Assembly: GCA_029265085.1 (NCBI GenBank)
Contig: JAJUJY010000041.1
Coordinates: 1 to 29,464 of the forward strand
Source: Chloroflexota bacterium
GTDB taxonomy: Bacteria; Chloroflexota; Anaerolineae; Anaerolineales; Anaerolineaceae
Direction of reading: 5' to 3'
Length of the DNA stretch: 29,464 nucleotides
The position numbers were made by a program, and so were the translations under genes. This document shows, in pieces, positions 26,650-29,464 of this stretch. The notes beneath the pieces were generated by a model, which worked only from the letters and a program-made list of their open reading frames with translations, was not told the DNA's origin and did not search any database. The first letter of the stretch is position 1; every line of letters begins with the position of its first letter.

Positions 26650-27762
26650 ATGGCCGCTAAAGGGAAAAAAGGTGGGCGAATTATCATCTTGGTGGCGTTA
26701 ATCCTTATTTTGGCGGTGGGGGCTGTTTATGTGTGGCTCCAGATGCAACCTTCACAAGTTGCTGAGCCACTTCCAACCCCTGCACCCGCTCAAAAGATGG
26801 TAGATATCGTCATTACCACGCAATTCATCCCCCGGGGTGCTGAAATCACAGAAGGGACAGTGATGACTGTCCAGTATCCAGAAGAAAATCTGGTACAGGG
26901 TACATTCATTACAGACATCAATTCAGTATATGGACAACGGGCAAAATATGACCTGGATCCAGGCGTACCTTTAACATCCAGTATTCTGCTGGAGCCGATG
27001 GCTGGTTCTGTGCCATCGTTTGACATCCCCAAAGACTTTGTAGCCATGCCGATTCCCATATCCCGGCTAACATCTGTGGCATATGCCCTTCAGCCAGGTG
27101 ATCACGTAATGGTTATTGGCTGTATGTTACTCGTTGATGTGGATCCCGATTTCCAAACAGTTCTTCCAAACCAGGTTGGGCAAGTTGTTGCTCCAGGGTT
27201 TGGCGGCGAAGGTGGTCCAACCACATCGTCTATTGGAATTATCCCTGGCGGAGAAGGTTCCACTCAAGGACGCGCTGAATTAGATCCAACCTTAAATGAG
27301 GCGGTTTATGTTCAGCCTTCTGAGCTGCAGCGCCCGCGCATGGTTTGCCAAAGCGTGATTCAGGATGCTGTGGTGCTCAAGGTCGGTACCTTTGAAACTC
27401 CAGAACAGATTGCTGCTGCCCAAGCAGCTGCCGCTGCTGCCCAGCAAGATCAAGCCAACCAGGAAGCAGCCGCTCCAACTCCTGTTCCTTCACCCGATAT
27501 GGTTACTTTGGTTGTGTCCCCTCAAGATGCTGTTACATTAAACTACATCTTGATGTCGAGCATCAAACTAAACCTTGCTTTACGCAATCCTACCGACACC
27601 AATCCAATCGTTACCGATGCTGTTACCCAGCAGTACTTGATGGATCAGAAGAATATTCCTCTGCCGGCTAAACTGCCCTACAGCTTACAACCTCGTGTTG
27701 ACGAATTGAACTTCCCACCACTTGCTAATGATGCCCAACCAACACCGGCACCTGAACAATAG
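26650..27762 (+). CDS. cpaB: Tad pilus assembly protein CpaB/RcpC
   Basis: CpaB is a membrane-anchored periplasmic/extracytoplasmic component of Tad pilus assembly. The 370 residues start with a lysine-rich cap and one hydrophobic anchor (about 11-31), a Pro-rich linker (AEPLPTPAPAQ), then a SAF domain (about 50-125: TTQFIPRGAEITEGTV and YDLDPGVPLTSSIL) and the RcpC-like domain with MPIPISRLTSVAYALQPGDHV. An Ala/Gln-rich segment (AAAAAAQQDQANQEAAAP) near 265-285 interrupts it, and the C-terminus is Pro-rich. AAGGAGG precedes the ATG. It is followed after 70 bases by the CpaE-like gene and then CpaF, a standard tad order. A Gly/Ser insertion near 180-205 is longer than I would expect. Confidence 0.88.
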   Translation: MAAKGKKGGRIIILVALILILAVGAVYVWLQMQPSQVAEPLPTPAPAQKMVDIVITTQFIPRGAEITEGTVMTVQYPEENLVQGTFITDINSVYGQRAKYDLDPGVPLTSSILLEPMAGSVPSFDIPKDFVAMPIPISRLTSVAYALQPGDHVMVIGCMLLVDVDPDFQTVLPNQVGQVVAPGFGGEGGPTTSSIGIIPGGEGSTQGRAELDPTLNEAVYVQPSELQRPRMVCQSVIQDAVVLKVGTFETPEQIAAAQAAAAAAQQDQANQEAAAPTPVPSPDMVTLVVSPQDAVTLNYILMSSIKLNLALRNPTDTNPIVTDAVTQQYLMDQKNIPLPAKLPYSLQPRVDELNFPPLANDAQPTPAPEQ

Positions 27763-27832
27763 CAGAAGGTGAATTGAAAAGTTATTGGTTTAGTAATCTA
27801 CATAGCACGTAGTTTTGAGACCTGGGAGTATT

Positions 27833-29068
27833 ATGGCGGCACCAGAGAAGATTCGGGTTTTAATCGTTGATGACATTACCGAAACTCGGGAAAACATTCG
27901 CAGAATGCTGCAATTTGAAGCAAGCGTAGAAATTTGTGGCACAGCGCAATCTGGCAAAGAAGCCATTGAAATGGCACAGCAGCTAAAACCCGATGTTGTC
28001 ATCATGGACATCAACATGCCCGATATGGATGGTATCTCTGCAACCGAAGCCATTCGGAAAAAGCTCTCCTTTGTTCAGGTAGTCATCCTATCCGTACAGA
28101 GCGACCCCAGTTACATGCGGCGTGCAATGCTTGCAGGCGCAAGAGATTACCTGACCAAACCTCCAATGATTGACGAATTGACTTCCGCCGTGCGGCGCGC
28201 GGGAGCTATGGCACACGAAGAGCGCAGCAAAGCAGCTCCGGCGTATCCGACCATGGCGGAAGTCTCCCCTTCTATTTTTGGCCAGGTTACACAACTTGGA
28301 AAAATCATTGTTGTTTACAGTCCCAAAGGTGGGACAGGCTGCACCACCATCGCCACCAATCTTTCACTGGCATTACAAACAGATGCATCCAAAACGGTGC
28401 TGGTGGATGGTAACCTGCAATTTGGTGATGTCGCGGTATTCTTAAACGAACAGGGCAAAAACAACGTTATAGACCTGACCAGCCGCGTAGATGAACTGGA
28501 CCCAGAAATCGTCCACGAAGTAATGGTTACCCATACAGCCTCAGGATTAAATATTCTGGCTGCCCCTCCCCGGCCTGAACACGCGGATCAGGTAACCGGC
28601 GAACAATTTGGAAAATTAATTGATTATTTGCAAAAGTTATATGCCTACGTAGTGATTGATACCGCCTGCTACTTGACGGATGTTGTTCAAGTGGCCATAG
28701 ATCGAGCTGATTTTATAGCATTAATCACTACACAAGAGATTCCATCCATCAAAAGTTCCAACTTATTCCTCTCGCTTGCCGATGCTTCAGGAATAAAACG
28801 AGATCGAATAATATTTGTAATGAACCGGTATGACAAAAGAATTGCCATCACACCTGAAAAAGTCGGAGAGAGTTTACGCCAGGAAATTGTGGTGACAATA
28901 CCATTAGATGAAAAAATTGTTCCCAATTCAATCAATCGTGGAACCCCGTTTTACCTGGAAAATAAAACTTATCCCGTCAGTAAGTGCATCCTCGCACTTG
29001 CGGATATCATTCACCAACGCAGCGCACGTCTTGACGGAGTCCAAGAAAAAGACTACAGTAAAAAATAA
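27833..29068 (+). CDS. cpaE: Receiver-domain CpaE/ParA-like ATPase
   Basis: The 411-residue protein places and regulates Tad pilus machinery. Residues 1-125 form a CheY-like receiver with the full phosphorylation set: Asp13-Asp14, Asp59, Ser87 and Lys109. Residues about 155-400 are a MinD/ParA-type ATPase with deviant Walker A SPKGGTGCTT (163-172), DGNLQFGD (192-199) and a switch-like YVVIDTACYLTD. GGGAG precedes ATG 27833, preferred over a TTG 18 bases upstream. Many CpaE proteins have degenerate receivers; an intact one here suggests real phosphocontrol, but no histidine kinase lies in the window. cpaF begins 24 bases later. Confidence 0.88.
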   Translation: MAAPEKIRVLIVDDITETRENIRRMLQFEASVEICGTAQSGKEAIEMAQQLKPDVVIMDINMPDMDGISATEAIRKKLSFVQVVILSVQSDPSYMRRAMLAGARDYLTKPPMIDELTSAVRRAGAMAHEERSKAAPAYPTMAEVSPSIFGQVTQLGKIIVVYSPKGGTGCTTIATNLSLALQTDASKTVLVDGNLQFGDVAVFLNEQGKNNVIDLTSRVDELDPEIVHEVMVTHTASGLNILAAPPRPEHADQVTGEQFGKLIDYLQKLYAYVVIDTACYLTDVVQVAIDRADFIALITTQEIPSIKSSNLFLSLADASGIKRDRIIFVMNRYDKRIAITPEKVGESLRQEIVVTIPLDEKIVPNSINRGTPFYLENKTYPVSKCILALADIIHQRSARLDGVQEKDYSKK

Positions 29069-29092
29069 ATGGTCTAGAAAGGGACCAAAACT

Positions 29093-29464
29093 ATGTCTAT
29101 TTTAAAAAGAATTCAGGGGGATCCGAATTCTCCGACACCTCCGAACAATACTCCACCAGGGCAGCAAAAATCCGCCCCTGCATTACAAACTCGCCGTGTC
29201 GCTGCCCCATCCATGCCAACAACGCAGGATACGTACCAGGATTTAAAGGGACGGGTCCAGACCAAACTGCTTTCCACATTAGATGCTTCTGTTGATGTGA
29301 CAAAAATCGCAGAGGTTCGCCGGACAATCCAGGATTTATTTGAACAAATCTTAAACGAAGAAAACATTGTCCTTTCACGGCCTGAACGCGCAAGAATGTT
29401 CGAGCAGATTGTGGCAGAAATTTTGGGTTTTGGTCCCCTTCAGCCGTTATTGGATGATGACAGC
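29093..29464 (+). CDS. cpaF: CpaF/TadA secretion ATPase, N-terminal part
   Basis: The gene is cut by the window end after 124 codons. What is visible is the N-terminal region of the Tad hexameric ATPase that powers pilin assembly: a Pro/Gln/Thr-rich leader (about 10-45), then the helical N-domain with DLKGRVQTKLLSTLD, and ILGFGPLQPLL at about 110-120, which is the conserved entrance to the ATPase domain of type IV and Tad secretion proteins. Walker motifs lie beyond the edge. ATG 29093 follows cpaE by 24 bases with a weak GGGA site. TadB, TadC and other tad genes probably continue past the window. Confidence 0.85.
   Translation, partial: MSILKRIQGDPNSPTPPNNTPPGQQKSAPALQTRRVAAPSMPTTQDTYQDLKGRVQTKLLSTLDASVDVTKIAEVRRTIQDLFEQILNEENIVLSRPERARMFEQIVAEILGFGPLQPLLDDDS

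Overview
The window reads as chromosomal DNA of a bacterium of moderate GC content, most likely a member of the Chloroflexota (Anaerolineae-like). This is inferred from gene content: a type 2 isopentenyl-diphosphate isomerase beside a polyprenyl synthase, a fused FolB-FolK, an unusual acyl carrier protein with an aromatic-rich recognition helix, an SPFH protein ending in an excisionase-type helix-turn-helix, and a Tad pilus locus whose CpaE carries a CheY-like receiver. No rRNA, tRNA, CRISPR array, transposase or phage gene was seen. Genes are dense, and most transcription units are bounded by recognisable hairpin terminators.

Layout. 1-3646: a PLP-dependent alpha-oxoamine synthase (-), then a ROK sugar kinase and an unrecognised membrane-anchored protein (+), closed by a bidirectional terminator. 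3648-6131: rpiB and tkt (-), a pentose-phosphate pair. 6382-9484: a copper-resistance operon on the minus strand (csoR-copZ-copA) with a readable promoter and a G/C-block operator across its start. 9537-12579: a tightly coupled plus-strand operon of a TlpA-like thioredoxin, an Lgt-like membrane protein lacking the usual catalytic residues, a FolM/PTR1-type pteridine reductase and FolB-FolK. 12599-15295: a minus-strand operon of fni, a short-chain polyprenyl synthase and folE, convergent with the preceding one, so pterin genes meet tail to tail.

15514-15933: a single acyl carrier protein gene followed by two hairpins. 15932-22166: a BMP-family lipoprotein, an ABC ATPase with two NBDs, two permeases and an ADP-ribosylglycohydrolase-like protein. 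The last four genes overlap their neighbours by short stretches, and the set looks like a nucleoside (or ribosyl-compound) uptake and cleavage system. 22189-24255: sucC-sucD (-), succinyl-CoA synthetase. 24295-26057: an operon (-) of a helical protein of unknown function and an SPFH-HTH fusion.

26183-29464: start of a Tad/Flp pilus locus (+): a 48-residue Flp pilin with its own promoter and terminator, CpaB, a receiver-CpaE ATPase, and the first 124 residues of CpaF, cut by the window edge.

The candidates most worth following up are the nucleoside-type ABC operon with a fused ADP-ribosylglycohydrolase-like enzyme, the SPFH-HTH fusion with its helical partner, and the TlpA/Lgt-like pair. All functional statements are from reading motifs by eye; no search was run.
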